From Lachnospiraceae bacterium (GTDB taxonomy: Bacteria > Bacillota > Clostridia > Lachnospirales > Lachnospiraceae): a DNA stretch of 61,257 nt. Numbering within the stretch: the stretch's first letter is position 1; every line of letters begins with the position of its first letter. The stretch covers positions 17,278-78,534 of the forward strand of contig JAAVBZ010000028.1 of assembly GCA_014803415.1 (NCBI GenBank), in the 5' to 3' direction. Made by a program: the position numbers and the translations under genes. Below, one piece after another: positions 34,939 through 44,725 of this stretch. The notes below the pieces were generated by a model. It saw nothing but the letters and a program-made list of their open reading frames with translations, ran no database searches and had not been told where the DNA came from.

Positions 34939-35081
34939 TATGATTATCTCCTTCCTTACTCACAAAAATCAGCATAAAGTCCTGTACTGCTTTCGATAGA
35001 TATATTAATAATATTTTCTTTTTTGACTATAGGAATAACCTGGCCTGGACAAAATATGACCCGATCCTTAAAGCATCACCA

Positions 35082-35600
35082 TTAATAAAATTTTATTTCG
35101 TAATACCACCAATTGTCTTTAATTGGTTCTGCATGATATTTATAGTGTACTCCAAACCAAGTTATGTTTTCTCCTTCTTTAAATGCATCTATCCCACCAA
35201 ATCCTATCGTTTCATTCAATTCTGTATAATAAAACCCATATCTTGTACCGGTTCCAAATTTTTGTTTGGTTTTCTTTAAAAAATAGATAAATGTTCCATC
35301 AACTTGAAGATATTCTTCCGAACTAATATGAATGCGAATTTCATCTAAATTACAATTAATAAATAATTCTCTTAAATATTCATTATTCTCTACTTCTATT
35401 GAATCATATAAAATACATGTACTTTCTTCAATCTCTTCTATTTCACTTAACAACAAGTCCAAATTACTTTTATTTTTTACTAACTCATCCATTATTGATT
35501 TTTTCATGATGAAATGGTGTACAGTATCCACCACATAAGCAATAAAGAGCAAAGAAATAATACTAATAAGCAGTACGATCACATATTTTCTTTTTTTCAT
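35082..35600 (-). CDS. Single-pass membrane protein of the DNWYYY-end family
   Basis: 172 residues: an N-terminal helix (7-28), a charged helical region and a beta-rich domain with GTRYGFYYTEL, ending HAEPIKDNWWYYEIKF. The layout and the end match the 52495 protein, and less strongly the one at 28884. No known function; candidate immunity-type protein by context. ATG at 35600 with AGGAGGAAG upstream. Confidence 0.6.
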   Translation of the reverse strand: MKKRKYVIVLLISIISLLFIAYVVDTVHHFIMKKSIMDELVKNKSNLDLLLSEIEEIEESTCILYDSIEVENNEYLRELFINCNLDEIRIHISSEEYLQVDGTFIYFLKKTKQKFGTGTRYGFYYTELNETIGFGGIDAFKEGENITWFGVHYKYHAEPIKDNWWYYEIKFY

Positions 35601-35642
35601 TACTCTTCCTCCTAACCTTTTAACATATTCTCTATGATATTT

Positions 35643-36053
35643 TCAACCAGTAATAATTTTTATAAGACCTACCAATAGAAAGTCTATATAAAAAGAAGCA
35701 GAAAAAAGTAAGAGAAACAGTAATATGGCATTATATAATTTCCAATCCTCTTCTTCAAAAAAAGCTTCATCAGAATCAGGTATTACAACAATTTGTATAT
35801 TTTTCTCATATTTATATTTCTTTGCAAATCTTCCATTTGTCTTAAGTTTCTTATACTTTTTCTCTTTAGCTATTTCGTACTCAACTTGAACAACATAGAT
35901 CGTTGGTCTTCCCGGAATATCATTCCAGGAAACTACCTTAGCCGGAATCGTTTTTCCATATTCTGTCTTTCTTTTTAATTTGTTTCTATTACTCCTGAGT
36001 AATAAAAACAAAACAATATCAAGAGATAAGATTGCTATTATAGCAATTACCAT
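35643..36053 (-). CDS. Two-helix membrane protein, DUF3592-like (paralogue of 32002)
   Basis: 136 residues with the same layout as the 32002 protein: helix, central domain (PAKVVSWNDIPGRPTIYVVQ...VVIPDSDEAFFEEEDW), helix. By eye the two are well over half identical. Both follow the same AGTGGGTGTGATWAA upstream sequence. Function unknown. Confidence 0.6.
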   Translation of the reverse strand: MVIAIIAILSLDIVLFLLLRSNRNKLKRKTEYGKTIPAKVVSWNDIPGRPTIYVVQVEYEIAKEKKYKKLKTNGRFAKKYKYEKNIQIVVIPDSDEAFFEEEDWKLYNAILLFLLLFSASFYIDFLLVGLIKIITG

Positions 36054-36117
36054 TTAATCACACCCACTTTCTTGATTCAAAGTTTTATCATTCAGATCTT
36101 TTATATAATTTTATTCC

Positions 36118-37203
36118 TTATGCATTATTACGATATATAATGATCCTGTTATCCTTATCAATTACGCCGATATTACCATATCCAATAACAGCATATTCCT
36201 TTACATCTTCCATTTTAAATGGTACCGGATTTTTATAATATTCTATTTCCAGGGAAGTAAATCCCAGAAAGGAAGTATTTCTACGGACTCCCCATATATA
36301 ATACAAATCTGAATCTGTGTATACTACCGCATTTTTTGAATTTGCATTCATTCTATGTACATGATCAGGTATTGCAATATGGGTAAATGACAGTCCGTCT
36401 ATTTCTACATTTTCATACCCCTCTTCCAAAAACTTATCTTTGTATATGTATATCTGTCCTGTAACTGTTCTCAGCAAAAATCCTGTCCCTGAGCTATCAA
36501 TATCATCCACTTTTTCAGCCATATTTACCTTCTCAAGTTCCCCTGCCTTCCAATGCCATAATTCCATGTCCCTGCTTAAAATAAACAATTCTTCATCCAC
36601 ATCCACTACCTTTGAAACAGAGAAATCCACATTTAGAATCAGAGGCTCGTTCTTTTCCATATCCTTCTGGTAATTGGTATTAACCGCTCCCCATACATAT
36701 AAGCTGCTATTTCCTTTTAATAAAGCAGTCATATGATGACCTGCATATATTTTATCTACATCGGATATGCCCTCTACCGACTGTGCGCTTCTGACATATT
36801 TATCTGCATTTTTATTTCCCAATTGACCATACGAATTACTGCCCCATGTATATACCATTCCGTTACTGTCCAATGCAGCCATATGATAAGCGCCCTTAGC
36901 TATATCTGCAATTTTTTTATCCTGAAAAGCGTCAGGCATATAGGCCTTTAATATAAATGCTTCCCTGTCTTCTTCAATGACATATAAATTCCCCTGATCG
37001 CCTAATACATAGAAAAATTCTGTATTTTCAGAAGTATTCTCTCTAAAACCCGCAATCTCAACCGGAACTTCATCTCCCATTTCTGTCATATCAACAACTG
37101 TTTTTATGCATTCATAGCTTTCTGTTCTACTCACACAAATAAGCATAATACCTATTACAACAGCAATTACTGCTATAAAAAGCAGTAGTTTTTTTCTCAG
37201 CAT
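36118..37203 (-). CDS. Membrane-anchored RCC1-like repeat (beta-propeller) protein
   Basis: 361 residues: an N-terminal membrane helix (5-25) and RCC1-type blades. The clearest are YTWGSNSYGQLGNKNADKY and LYVWGAV, each after a HMAAL/HHMTAL strand. Such propellers bind proteins; no enzyme motif is seen. Predicted to face outward. ATG at 37203 with GAGGAG upstream. Transcription probably starts at the repeat R2 promoter just upstream. Confidence 0.75.
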   Translation of the reverse strand: MLRKKLLLFIAVIAVVIGIMLICVSRTESYECIKTVVDMTEMGDEVPVEIAGFRENTSENTEFFYVLGDQGNLYVIEEDREAFILKAYMPDAFQDKKIADIAKGAYHMAALDSNGMVYTWGSNSYGQLGNKNADKYVRSAQSVEGISDVDKIYAGHHMTALLKGNSSLYVWGAVNTNYQKDMEKNEPLILNVDFSVSKVVDVDEELFILSRDMELWHWKAGELEKVNMAEKVDDIDSSGTGFLLRTVTGQIYIYKDKFLEEGYENVEIDGLSFTHIAIPDHVHRMNANSKNAVVYTDSDLYYIWGVRRNTSFLGFTSLEIEYYKNPVPFKMEDVKEYAVIGYGNIGVIDKDNRIIIYRNNA

Positions 37204-37266
37204 AATTCCTACTCCTCAACAAACGTATTTGCAAGATAACCATTTAATTCCGGTTCAAAATCAAAT

Positions 37267-37411
37267 AATAAAATAAGAGCCTGATTTATTATAGAATTAA
37301 TCACGCTCTTTCACAATAACTTTCTTGTCATCCCATATTAATTTTAAGTAGAATCTTTCGGCAATATGCCGCCTCGAATGCCCTCAGGCATTGCTATTCG
37401 ATCAGCTTGAC
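37267..37411 (-). repeat. Dispersed promoter-bearing repeat, copy R2
   Basis: Contains the two hairpins (37377-37392 and 37359-37371), then TTGTGA (37311-37316), a 17-base spacer and TATAAT (37288-37293) on the minus strand. It overlaps the 3' end of the aldolase gene and drives the RCC1-like gene. Related to R1 and R3. Confidence 0.7.
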
Positions 37412-38177
37412 TTTGATACTTTCTTATAGCTTCTCTTGCCCCTTCCATAAGCATTCCAACTTCACTATTGTAACTGAATACATTCATCCCCTTACTCTCA
37501 CATATACGGATCAAACAGAGATTGGAAGTAATGATGCCGCTTGATTTTCCGCTTTTCTCCGCCTGAAAAGTAATTCTCTCCAGGGCCTCGATCAATTTTT
37601 CCGATTCTGTGTCTCCCGGAATTCCCATATCTGCTGCCAGATCATTCGGCCCTGCTATGATCCCATCAATACCCTCAACCGCAGCTATTTTTTCCAGGTT
37701 CTTAAGTCCCTGTCTTGTTTCAATTTGAACCATAAGTATTGTATTATCATTTGCCATCCCCATATATTCCTTTAATGGAGGCGGATTGTAATTTGTATGT
37801 GCCCGCTGGGTCGATATTCCGCGTTTCCCCATCGGCATATACTTTGCAAAAGAAACCAGAGCCTTTGCCTCCTCTTCACTATTCACCATAGGCGCCAATA
37901 ATCCGGCAGCGCCCATATCCAGAACTTTTGTGACAAACTCCCGCGTGATCGCCGGAATACGCACCACTACGGGAATATCGAACCCTGTTCCCATGGCGAT
38001 CAAAGCAGCTATTTGAGAATAATCAAAATATCCATGTTCGCAATCCACTATAATAAATTCAAAGCCTGCCGCCTTCAATATCCTTACCACATTTGGTATG
38101 GATATTTCGGAAAGCATTGTCCCTGTTATTTTTTTCCGGTTTTTTATCTTTTCAGAAAATGCATTTGCATGATCCAT
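37344..38177 (-). CDS. HpcH/HpaI-family aldolase (2-keto-3-deoxy acid aldolase type)
   Basis: 277 residues of the metal-dependent class II aldolase family, which cleaves 2-keto-3-deoxy sugar acids to pyruvate and an aldehyde. Visible: IVDCEHGYFDY with the catalytic His, the metal site MVQIETRQGL (Glu) and IIAGPNDLAADMG (Asp), and R-GxxxxR in GKRGISTQRAH. The last ~22 residues (ADRIAMPEGIRGGILPKDST) are encoded by repeat R2 and are probably not native. ATG at 38177 with AGAGG upstream. Last gene of the sugar operon. Confidence 0.85.
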   Translation of the reverse strand: MDHANAFSEKIKNRKKITGTMLSEISIPNVVRILKAAGFEFIIVDCEHGYFDYSQIAALIAMGTGFDIPVVVRIPAITREFVTKVLDMGAAGLLAPMVNSEEEAKALVSFAKYMPMGKRGISTQRAHTNYNPPPLKEYMGMANDNTILMVQIETRQGLKNLEKIAAVEGIDGIIAGPNDLAADMGIPGDTESEKLIEALERITFQAEKSGKSSGIITSNLCLIRICESKGMNVFSYNSEVGMLMEGAREAIRKYQSQADRIAMPEGIRGGILPKDST

Positions 38178-38188
38178 TTCATTCACCT

Positions 38189-39544
38189 CTATGCTTTTAA
38201 AATAATATCCGGCTGCTTATCAAAATCGTCACATAGCTTCTCACAAACCAACGCTATGCGAAAAATTCCAAAAAGTACCTCATCCTGAACTGTAGAGCGG
38301 ATACATTCCTTTCCGGAAATGTTACGGATTGCTTCGATCAATTCCAGACGTTTCCATGAAACACCTCCCGCACAGATCAGTCTCTTTATACTATCCGCAT
38401 CCCGCAGCTTACATATATTCTCCCAATAAACCTGCGCCATTCCCTGAAATACTGCTGCAAACAGTTCATAAACTCCAAAATTTGAAGCAGTAATACCGCT
38501 GATGCTTCCACCTCTTTCCTGATAAAATGTCATATCTACCATAAGCCCGGATGCATTTCCATGATATGAGCTTGCTATAATTTCCCATATCTGCTCCGTA
38601 TCCAGAGTTATTCCGGTAAATTCTTTCACAAGATTCTGAATAAATCCAGTCAGTACTTCCAGATTACGTCCGGATGGCATGTTGGAAATTGTTTTTAAAT
38701 ATCTGCCGGCAAAATACGGTCTTACTTCATATGCATGATCCATCGAAAAATGTCGGTCAATCACTGACACTTGTGAAGCTGTCGCAATATTGATCACTGC
38801 GTCTTCAGAAGTACACATACTTCCAAGCACAGCACACTGCTGATCTCCAAAATCTGCATATACCGGTATCTCCTGCCCACTGCTCCTATAAACCCCGCAG
38901 ACCTCTGTATCTTCTTTGATCAGTTTAGGGAAATGCATTCCGGAAAAGCCCAGCTTGTCTATCATTCCTGAGTTCCATTCCCTTTCAACTATATTAACAA
39001 GTCCCAATGGCGCTCCATTGGTAATATGGCAGGCATTATTTCCTGTCATTTTATGAATCAGATAGGAACCCAAAGTATGTAACTCTCCATTTGAGCGCAG
39101 CTTCTCCTCTTTAAGGAGCGTATACAAATTACATACGCCAAGAGACGTCTTCATATGAACTCCACTTGACTTAAGCTCTTCTGAGATCAGCTTATCCAAA
39201 ACATCCATATACGTATTCTGATCTTTTCCAAACTGATTGAGACACCTCGTATCCTGCCATGATACATAGGTATCCTCTCTCCCTTTTACGCAATATACGA
39301 ACCCGTGCATCTGCGTTGACAGAATAATACCTCTGATCCCGGAATATTCACGCGCAAGCTCATCCACCTGGTATAAAATACTTTTTAAAATCTCCAAAGC
39401 GGAAATTTCATAATAACAATCCTTCCGGTTCTGAATGCGTGAGGGCATTTTATACCTGTTATACTTTTCAACCCTGCCCTCTTCAATATTGAGCAGAGCA
39501 GACTTTATGTAAGTACTTCCCAAATCTATCCCAATATAATACAT
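38189..39544 (-). CDS. FGGY-family carbohydrate kinase
   Basis: 451 residues with the FGGY N-terminal ATPase start YIGIDLGSTYIKSALL, the STQMHG segment, a DFGDQQCAVLGSM stretch and a C-terminal ICAGGVSWKRLELI region that binds ATP. It phosphorylates a sugar or sugar acid; the nearest functional types could be xylulo-, glucono- or sedoheptulokinases, not resolvable by eye. Located between the aldolase and the YesN regulator, so its product probably feeds the aldolase step. Confidence 0.87.
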   Translation of the reverse strand: MYYIGIDLGSTYIKSALLNIEEGRVEKYNRYKMPSRIQNRKDCYYEISALEILKSILYQVDELAREYSGIRGIILSTQMHGFVYCVKGREDTYVSWQDTRCLNQFGKDQNTYMDVLDKLISEELKSSGVHMKTSLGVCNLYTLLKEEKLRSNGELHTLGSYLIHKMTGNNACHITNGAPLGLVNIVEREWNSGMIDKLGFSGMHFPKLIKEDTEVCGVYRSSGQEIPVYADFGDQQCAVLGSMCTSEDAVINIATASQVSVIDRHFSMDHAYEVRPYFAGRYLKTISNMPSGRNLEVLTGFIQNLVKEFTGITLDTEQIWEIIASSYHGNASGLMVDMTFYQERGGSISGITASNFGVYELFAAVFQGMAQVYWENICKLRDADSIKRLICAGGVSWKRLELIEAIRNISGKECIRSTVQDEVLFGIFRIALVCEKLCDDFDKQPDIILKA

Positions 39545-39553
39545 TTTGCTCCC

Positions 39554-41086
39554 TTAACCTGTATATTTTTTCCGAAAAGCATCCGGTGAAATTCCTTCAT
39601 ATCGCTTAAATACTTTTGAGAAATAGGTGCTGTTTTCATATCCGAGTCTTTCCGACACTTCATAGACCAATTCTCCCTCTTCCAACATTTTCTTTGCCAT
39701 ATCCACTTTTCTGCGATTCACATGTTCAATAAAATTTACTCCCATTTCTTTTTTAAAAACAGTACTCAGGTACGCTCCTGACACACCGATCTCCTTAGCT
39801 GCCTTAGAAAGTTGAACCTGCTCGTACAAATGAGAATCAATATATGCAAATACCTGTTTCAGAATATCCGACTGGCTGCTTTTATATTCAATCAGAAAAT
39901 TCCGGTAAAAAAGTTTACTAAACTCCAAAAACCATGCTTCCATTTTTATTAAGCTGCTTATCATCATCAGTTTCTGATAATGACAATTATCATTCCAGAT
40001 CCAGACTTCCTCGATCGCCCTGTTTAGCGTCCTCGCCGCAATAGAATAGATACCCAGCATTTCTATAAATATCCTCTGCAGAACATTGATACGGATATAG
40101 GGTTCCTTTCTGATCAGTTTAAAAATTTCCCGTACTGCATTTTCTGTTCTTTCTCTGTCAAAATCATCCACAGCTGTTTTCAATTCCTCCAGCAGTTGGC
40201 GAATCTCTCTGGGGCTATACTCTGCCATTGGAATTTTGTCTTTAAAATAGTAGATCCCTGCTTCCCTGTCATAATAACTGACAGATGTGATCTGCTCTGC
40301 CCTTGCCATTGCAGCGTTTAAAGCTTCTACATTATCTATCTTGCCTTCATATATACCAATATAAATCTCGGAACCAAAATTATCTTTTAATCTTTTAAGC
40401 AGCTTCTGAAAGAATGATTCCTGTAATGTATTTTCAAACAAAAAGTAGCCGCATTGACTTCCCTTCAGTATCCGCAGATACTCCTGCCTCCATTCTTTCA
40501 GCCACTGACATACACAATCCGACAGCAGATAAATAAAATCCTGTATAGGCTGATTTTGAGCCAAAATGCATATTAGCATATGATATTCTTCCGCTCTTTC
40601 AAAAATATCTCTGATACTGTGACTAATGATCTCCTCATAACGGATATCATGAGCAGTATAAGTATCCGGCTTTTGTTCCTGTTCTGCATCTGCTTCTAAT
40701 TCCAGCTTACAGCAATCCAATATTTCCAGGAGTTCTTCTGCAGAAAGATTATACTTTCTCAGATAATTATATGCTCCCAGCTTCAGCGCCTTCTTTACGA
40801 TTTCAAATTCTTCAATGCAGCTTACTACGATCACCTTACACTGAATATGCTGTTCTTTGAGATACTCCAGTATCTGAATACCATTGACATCCGGAATATT
40901 AAGATCCAACAACAAAATATCCGGCTGCAGCTCCAGAATACTCTTTATAGCTTCATTTCCATCCTTTGCATCCGGCAGCAGAACAAAACCATGCTCCTCC
41001 CAATTTATCAACTGACGCAATCCGAATCTTGCTAAAATTTCATCTTCCACAATTAACACTTTATGCATCTGTTTTGCCTTTTCCAC
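39554..41086 (-). CDS. YesN-type response regulator with AraC DNA-binding domain
   Basis: 510 residues. Receiver domain at ~8-125 (KVLIVEDE, phospho-acceptor D61 in LLLDLNIPD), a long linker, and a C-terminal AraC/XylS double helix-turn-helix (~405-510: LSKAAKEIGVSGAYLSTVFKKEMG and SERLGYENSTYFSKVFKRYEG). Partner of the kinase immediately upstream; expected to activate the transporter and glycosidase genes. A GTG at 41086 has AGGAGG at ideal spacing; ATG at 41068 is the alternative. Confidence 0.92.
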   Translation of the reverse strand: MEKAKQMHKVLIVEDEILARFGLRQLINWEEHGFVLLPDAKDGNEAIKSILELQPDILLLDLNIPDVNGIQILEYLKEQHIQCKVIVVSCIEEFEIVKKALKLGAYNYLRKYNLSAEELLEILDCCKLELEADAEQEQKPDTYTAHDIRYEEIISHSIRDIFERAEEYHMLICILAQNQPIQDFIYLLSDCVCQWLKEWRQEYLRILKGSQCGYFLFENTLQESFFQKLLKRLKDNFGSEIYIGIYEGKIDNVEALNAAMARAEQITSVSYYDREAGIYYFKDKIPMAEYSPREIRQLLEELKTAVDDFDRERTENAVREIFKLIRKEPYIRINVLQRIFIEMLGIYSIAARTLNRAIEEVWIWNDNCHYQKLMMISSLIKMEAWFLEFSKLFYRNFLIEYKSSQSDILKQVFAYIDSHLYEQVQLSKAAKEIGVSGAYLSTVFKKEMGVNFIEHVNRRKVDMAKKMLEEGELVYEVSERLGYENSTYFSKVFKRYEGISPDAFRKKYTG

Positions 41087-42892
41087 CTAATCCTCCTGCA
41101 GTGCTTTAACTTTTTTAGGAATCCGGATCAGAATCTCAAAACCGCTTTTTATCTGATCATTCAAAATCAACCCATAAGATTCTCCATATAAGATTTTCAG
41201 CCTTTCATTTACATTATAAAGCGCAATGCCGGTAAAGCTGCTCTTATTCTTCTCTGAACTATGAAGCAGTTTCTTCATCAGCTCCTTGTCCGCAGAAATC
41301 CCATTATCAAAAACAGAGATCATAAGATCACGTTCATACTCCATTGCCGAAATAATGATCTGCCCCGCCTGCACATCCTTAATTCCATGCAGAATAGCAT
41401 TTTCGACAAGCGGCTGTATTGTAAAAGCAGGTATCTCATAAAAATACAATTCTGTGGGAATACCGTTATAATATTGAAAAAAATCACCAAATCTCATTTT
41501 CATGATGTCAACATAAGCCTGTAGGATCACAGCCTCCTGTCCTATTGTTGTCATCCCGTTATTATTGCTATACACTCCGTGCAGAATCTCTCCCAGAGCC
41601 TCCAAAGCCCGTTCTGTTCTTTCGTCACCATGTTCTTTTGCCATGATCCGGACAGAATTTACTGTATTAAACATAAAATGTGGTGAGATCTGAGACATCA
41701 GCATATCATAATGTGCTTTCTCCTTCAATTGACTTTCTGCCTTAACCCGTTCGATCAACTCCTCAATACGCTGCGTGGCCTGATTATAACTGAAAATAAG
41801 TTTATTGACTTCCAGATAAGAATACTTTGGTTGCGAAATTCTCGTTATACCATTTGGAGAATTTTCAATGGTATTAATAACATAGATTAATGGTTTGGAC
41901 AATTTCCTTGAGAAAAAGAACATCGTCACGGTTGTAAATACCACCAGGATCAATACGGAACACAAGATTCCCAGTGTAACATTCCGGCTCTCTGCAAGAA
42001 TATTTTTTCTCGGAATAGTATACACAAGAATATTTCCTGAAGTTCTCAAAGGTATTGCCATATAGTAATATCCGTTTTTCATCATTCCGCTGCTTATTTT
42101 ATCCCGTTCCAACTTCCATATCTTTGCTTCTTCAGCAATCTCTTCGCCGCCCTTCTCACCTTCATTGTACTTCATCAAAATTTTTCTGTCCGTATCCAGA
42201 ATGTACATCATTCCCTGATCAGACAATTCCAGGGATTCTGTATAGGTTTCCCAGAACTGTGCTGCAGACAGCTCTGTTACAAGAATTCCCAGATTTTTGC
42301 CCGAGTAATCCTGAATGCTCCGTCCAGAGTAAAGATATTGATAATCTTCTATTGTGGAAGAAGGATACATCGTTCTGAAAACCAACGACAGATCCGGCCT
42401 GAAAGTCACATGACTCCCATTTTCAATAATACTTCTGTACCAGTTCTCATCCTGAAAGTTCAGGCCGCCCTGACCTAAATGAGATGATCCGATAAAGTAC
42501 CCGCCATCTGTAAGCAATACAACCTTTCCGTCTATCATATTGAATGCAGAACTTTCCAGTTCCAGTATTCTCTTCGAAAGCGTGTTTTTAGCCTGCCATG
42601 ATTCATAACTGTCCTCCGGAATGTTTACTGTCCGCAAAGCATGCAGCACTTCCTGATTGAGCATCAACGCACTGACCGAATAATTGATCATTTCGGTCAC
42701 CTGATCAATATTGTCCCTGATCTGAAGAATCGCCGCACTGTTATGCATGATCCGATTTTCCCAAATAATTCTCTGTAAATAGGTATTAAGCGATATCAGC
42801 GCCACACTCAGCGGTAATATTACAAAAAGAACCATAAATATGATCGCCTGTGTCCGAATACTTTTCTCTGCAAAGTTCTGTTTTTTTCTCAT
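41087..42892 (-). CDS. YesM-type sensor histidine kinase
   Basis: 601 residues: a membrane helix near 20-40, an extracytoplasmic sensor domain (dCache-like), a second helix (~305-325), HAMP, a His_kinase domain with H405 in QISPHFMFNTVN, and an HATPase with VENAILHGI and FDNGI. It senses an extracellular sugar or the loaded binding protein and signals to the YesN regulator. Overlaps the upstream permease stop by four bases (ATGA). Confidence 0.93.
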   Translation of the reverse strand: MRKKQNFAEKSIRTQAIIFMVLFVILPLSVALISLNTYLQRIIWENRIMHNSAAILQIRDNIDQVTEMINYSVSALMLNQEVLHALRTVNIPEDSYESWQAKNTLSKRILELESSAFNMIDGKVVLLTDGGYFIGSSHLGQGGLNFQDENWYRSIIENGSHVTFRPDLSLVFRTMYPSSTIEDYQYLYSGRSIQDYSGKNLGILVTELSAAQFWETYTESLELSDQGMMYILDTDRKILMKYNEGEKGGEEIAEEAKIWKLERDKISSGMMKNGYYYMAIPLRTSGNILVYTIPRKNILAESRNVTLGILCSVLILVVFTTVTMFFFSRKLSKPLIYVINTIENSPNGITRISQPKYSYLEVNKLIFSYNQATQRIEELIERVKAESQLKEKAHYDMLMSQISPHFMFNTVNSVRIMAKEHGDERTERALEALGEILHGVYSNNNGMTTIGQEAVILQAYVDIMKMRFGDFFQYYNGIPTELYFYEIPAFTIQPLVENAILHGIKDVQAGQIIISAMEYERDLMISVFDNGISADKELMKKLLHSSEKNKSSFTGIALYNVNERLKILYGESYGLILNDQIKSGFEILIRIPKKVKALQED

Positions 42893-43728
42893 CCCTTAAC
42901 CGATCCTTCCGTCAGCCCTCCTACCAGATTTTTCTGAACTACTGCAAAAAACAGTATTACCGGAATAAGGCTGAGAGTTACTGCAGACATCAAAAGTCCC
43001 CATTCTATGGTATATTGTCCGACAAAATCTTTCATACCCACCTGAATCGTTTTCTTCAGCGGCGTATTGATGAATATAGATGCATACATATATTCTTCCC
43101 ATGCCGACATGAAGCAGAAAAGCATATTCACAAACAGCCCCGGCCTTGCCACAGGAATTATCACCTGTAAGAAAGCACTCAGCCTGCTGCATCCGTCAAT
43201 ACGCGCTGCCTCCTCCAATTCCCATGGGATCCCGCTGAAAAGTGCGTTGGTCCTCCAAATAGCGAAGGGTAATGTGAACGAACAATACAGCATGATCAAC
43301 CCGGTGTAGGTATCGATCAATTCAAGCTGTTTCATGATAATGTAAAAAGGAATACAAAGAAGAACCCCAGGAAACATTCTTGTCATCAAAATTACCATTT
43401 TTATCTTATCTGCTCCTATGATCTCATATCTGCTCAAAGCATAGGAAGCCATTACAGATAAAAGCACACAGATCCCGGTTGTAATTGCCGCAACCAAGAA
43501 GCTGTTTATAAAATATCTTGAAAAATTTGAATGAAAAAGAACCTTGCTGAAATTTTCAAAACTAATATAAGTCGGAATGATCTGACCGGGATCATATATC
43601 TGTTCCTGCGTTTTCAAAGCTGTTAAAACCACATAAATAAACGGTCCTATACTGAGAATAGCCATCAGGGTCATAAATAAATAGATACACAAAACTTCTG
43701 CTTTTTTTCTCATGCGTTTCATTGTCAT
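42889..43728 (-). CDS. Carbohydrate ABC transporter permease (MalG type)
   Basis: 279 residues, six membrane helices, with the cytoplasmic EAA loop (EEAARIDGCSRLSAFLQVII) that contacts the ATPase, and a PLKKTIQVGM region typical of CUT1 second permeases. Start has GGGGGAG upstream. Pairs with the permease at 43740 and the lipoprotein at 44726. No ATP-binding subunit is encoded in the locus; a shared MsmK-like ATPase elsewhere is presumably used. Confidence 0.92.
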   Translation of the reverse strand: MTMKRMRKKAEVLCIYLFMTLMAILSIGPFIYVVLTALKTQEQIYDPGQIIPTYISFENFSKVLFHSNFSRYFINSFLVAAITTGICVLLSVMASYALSRYEIIGADKIKMVILMTRMFPGVLLCIPFYIIMKQLELIDTYTGLIMLYCSFTLPFAIWRTNALFSGIPWELEEAARIDGCSRLSAFLQVIIPVARPGLFVNMLFCFMSAWEEYMYASIFINTPLKKTIQVGMKDFVGQYTIEWGLLMSAVTLSLIPVILFFAVVQKNLVGGLTEGSVKG

Positions 43729-43739
43729 AATAACTCCCC

Positions 43740-44651
43740 CTAATCCTTTTCTCTGATAATACGAAGATAGATCCCTGTAAGTAAGGTCGTAAATATAAAT
43801 AATATAACGGCAGACGCTGAAGCCGTTCCAAAGTCATTATTTACAAATGCCTGCCTGTATGCAAATGTATAAATTGTTTCCGTGCTGTAAAGCGGTCCTC
43901 CTTCTGTCATCATCCATGGATAAAAAGATGATAAGATCCCGATCACATTCAAAACCGTAGTAAGCATCAAAGGCTCCTTGATCATAGGCAGAGTGATCCG
44001 CCAGAATATCTGCCATGAACTGCCGCCGTCAATCTTAGCACTTTCATAGACCTCTTCGGGTATCCCCTGCAGAGCCGTAAGAATAAAGATCATCTGAAAA
44101 GGCATTCCCTTCCAGACGGAAAGTATTACAATACACCAGAATGCCGATCCTATATTTCCAAGCCATGACACTGCTTCCGCCATCAATCCTGATCTGACTG
44201 CTAAAATATTAAGAATGCCCACCTGCGCACTATATAAAAAGGTAAAAGTCATAACTGCTATATACGGCGGGATTGCCCAAGGAACCAGTGTCATGATCCG
44301 AAATGCCGACCGCCCCTTCAATTTCTGATTTAGTGCCAGCGCCAGAAGAATAGCTACTACTAACTGTACAATAAGATTCACCAATGTCCACTTTACCGTA
44401 TTCCCTAAAGATTTTAAAAAGATATCATTTGAAAAAATCTTTAAATAATTTTCCAGTCCTGCAAAGGTATTGAAAGTTGCTTCCCTCGCCCTGACAAGAT
44501 TATAATTCACAAAACTGAGACAAATACCCCGGATCATCGGATAAATAGATAGCGCCAGTACTGCTATTGTTGCCGGCGCCAGAAGCAGATATCCCGGCAG
44601 GTTCCTTTTGATATTTCTTTTTATACTTTTATTATTAAACTTGCTTTTCAT
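43740..44651 (-). CDS. Carbohydrate ABC transporter permease (MalF type)
   Basis: 303 residues with an N-terminal cytoplasmic tail and six helices. The EAA loop reads VYESAKIDGGSSWQIFWRIT. CUT1 family first permease. ATG at 44651 with AGGAGG upstream; 11 bases separate it from the partner permease. Confidence 0.92.
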   Translation of the reverse strand: MKSKFNNKSIKRNIKRNLPGYLLLAPATIAVLALSIYPMIRGICLSFVNYNLVRAREATFNTFAGLENYLKIFSNDIFLKSLGNTVKWTLVNLIVQLVVAILLALALNQKLKGRSAFRIMTLVPWAIPPYIAVMTFTFLYSAQVGILNILAVRSGLMAEAVSWLGNIGSAFWCIVILSVWKGMPFQMIFILTALQGIPEEVYESAKIDGGSSWQIFWRITLPMIKEPLMLTTVLNVIGILSSFYPWMMTEGGPLYSTETIYTFAYRQAFVNNDFGTASASAVILFIFTTLLTGIYLRIIREKD

Positions 44652-44669
44652 GACCGCCTCCTACATATA

Positions 44670-44698
44670 AACCTGCCAGATATGTAATCTGGCAGGTT
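44670..44698 (-). terminator. Intercistronic hairpin between binding protein and permeases
   Basis: Perfect 12-bp arms AACCTGCCAGAT/ATCTGGCAGGTT with a 5-base loop and only a short T tract. It probably stabilises the solute-binding-protein mRNA or partly ends transcription, giving more binding protein than permease. Confidence 0.65.
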
Positions 44699-44725
44699 CT
44701 GAAATACACTTCTGTCCTATCCGAT

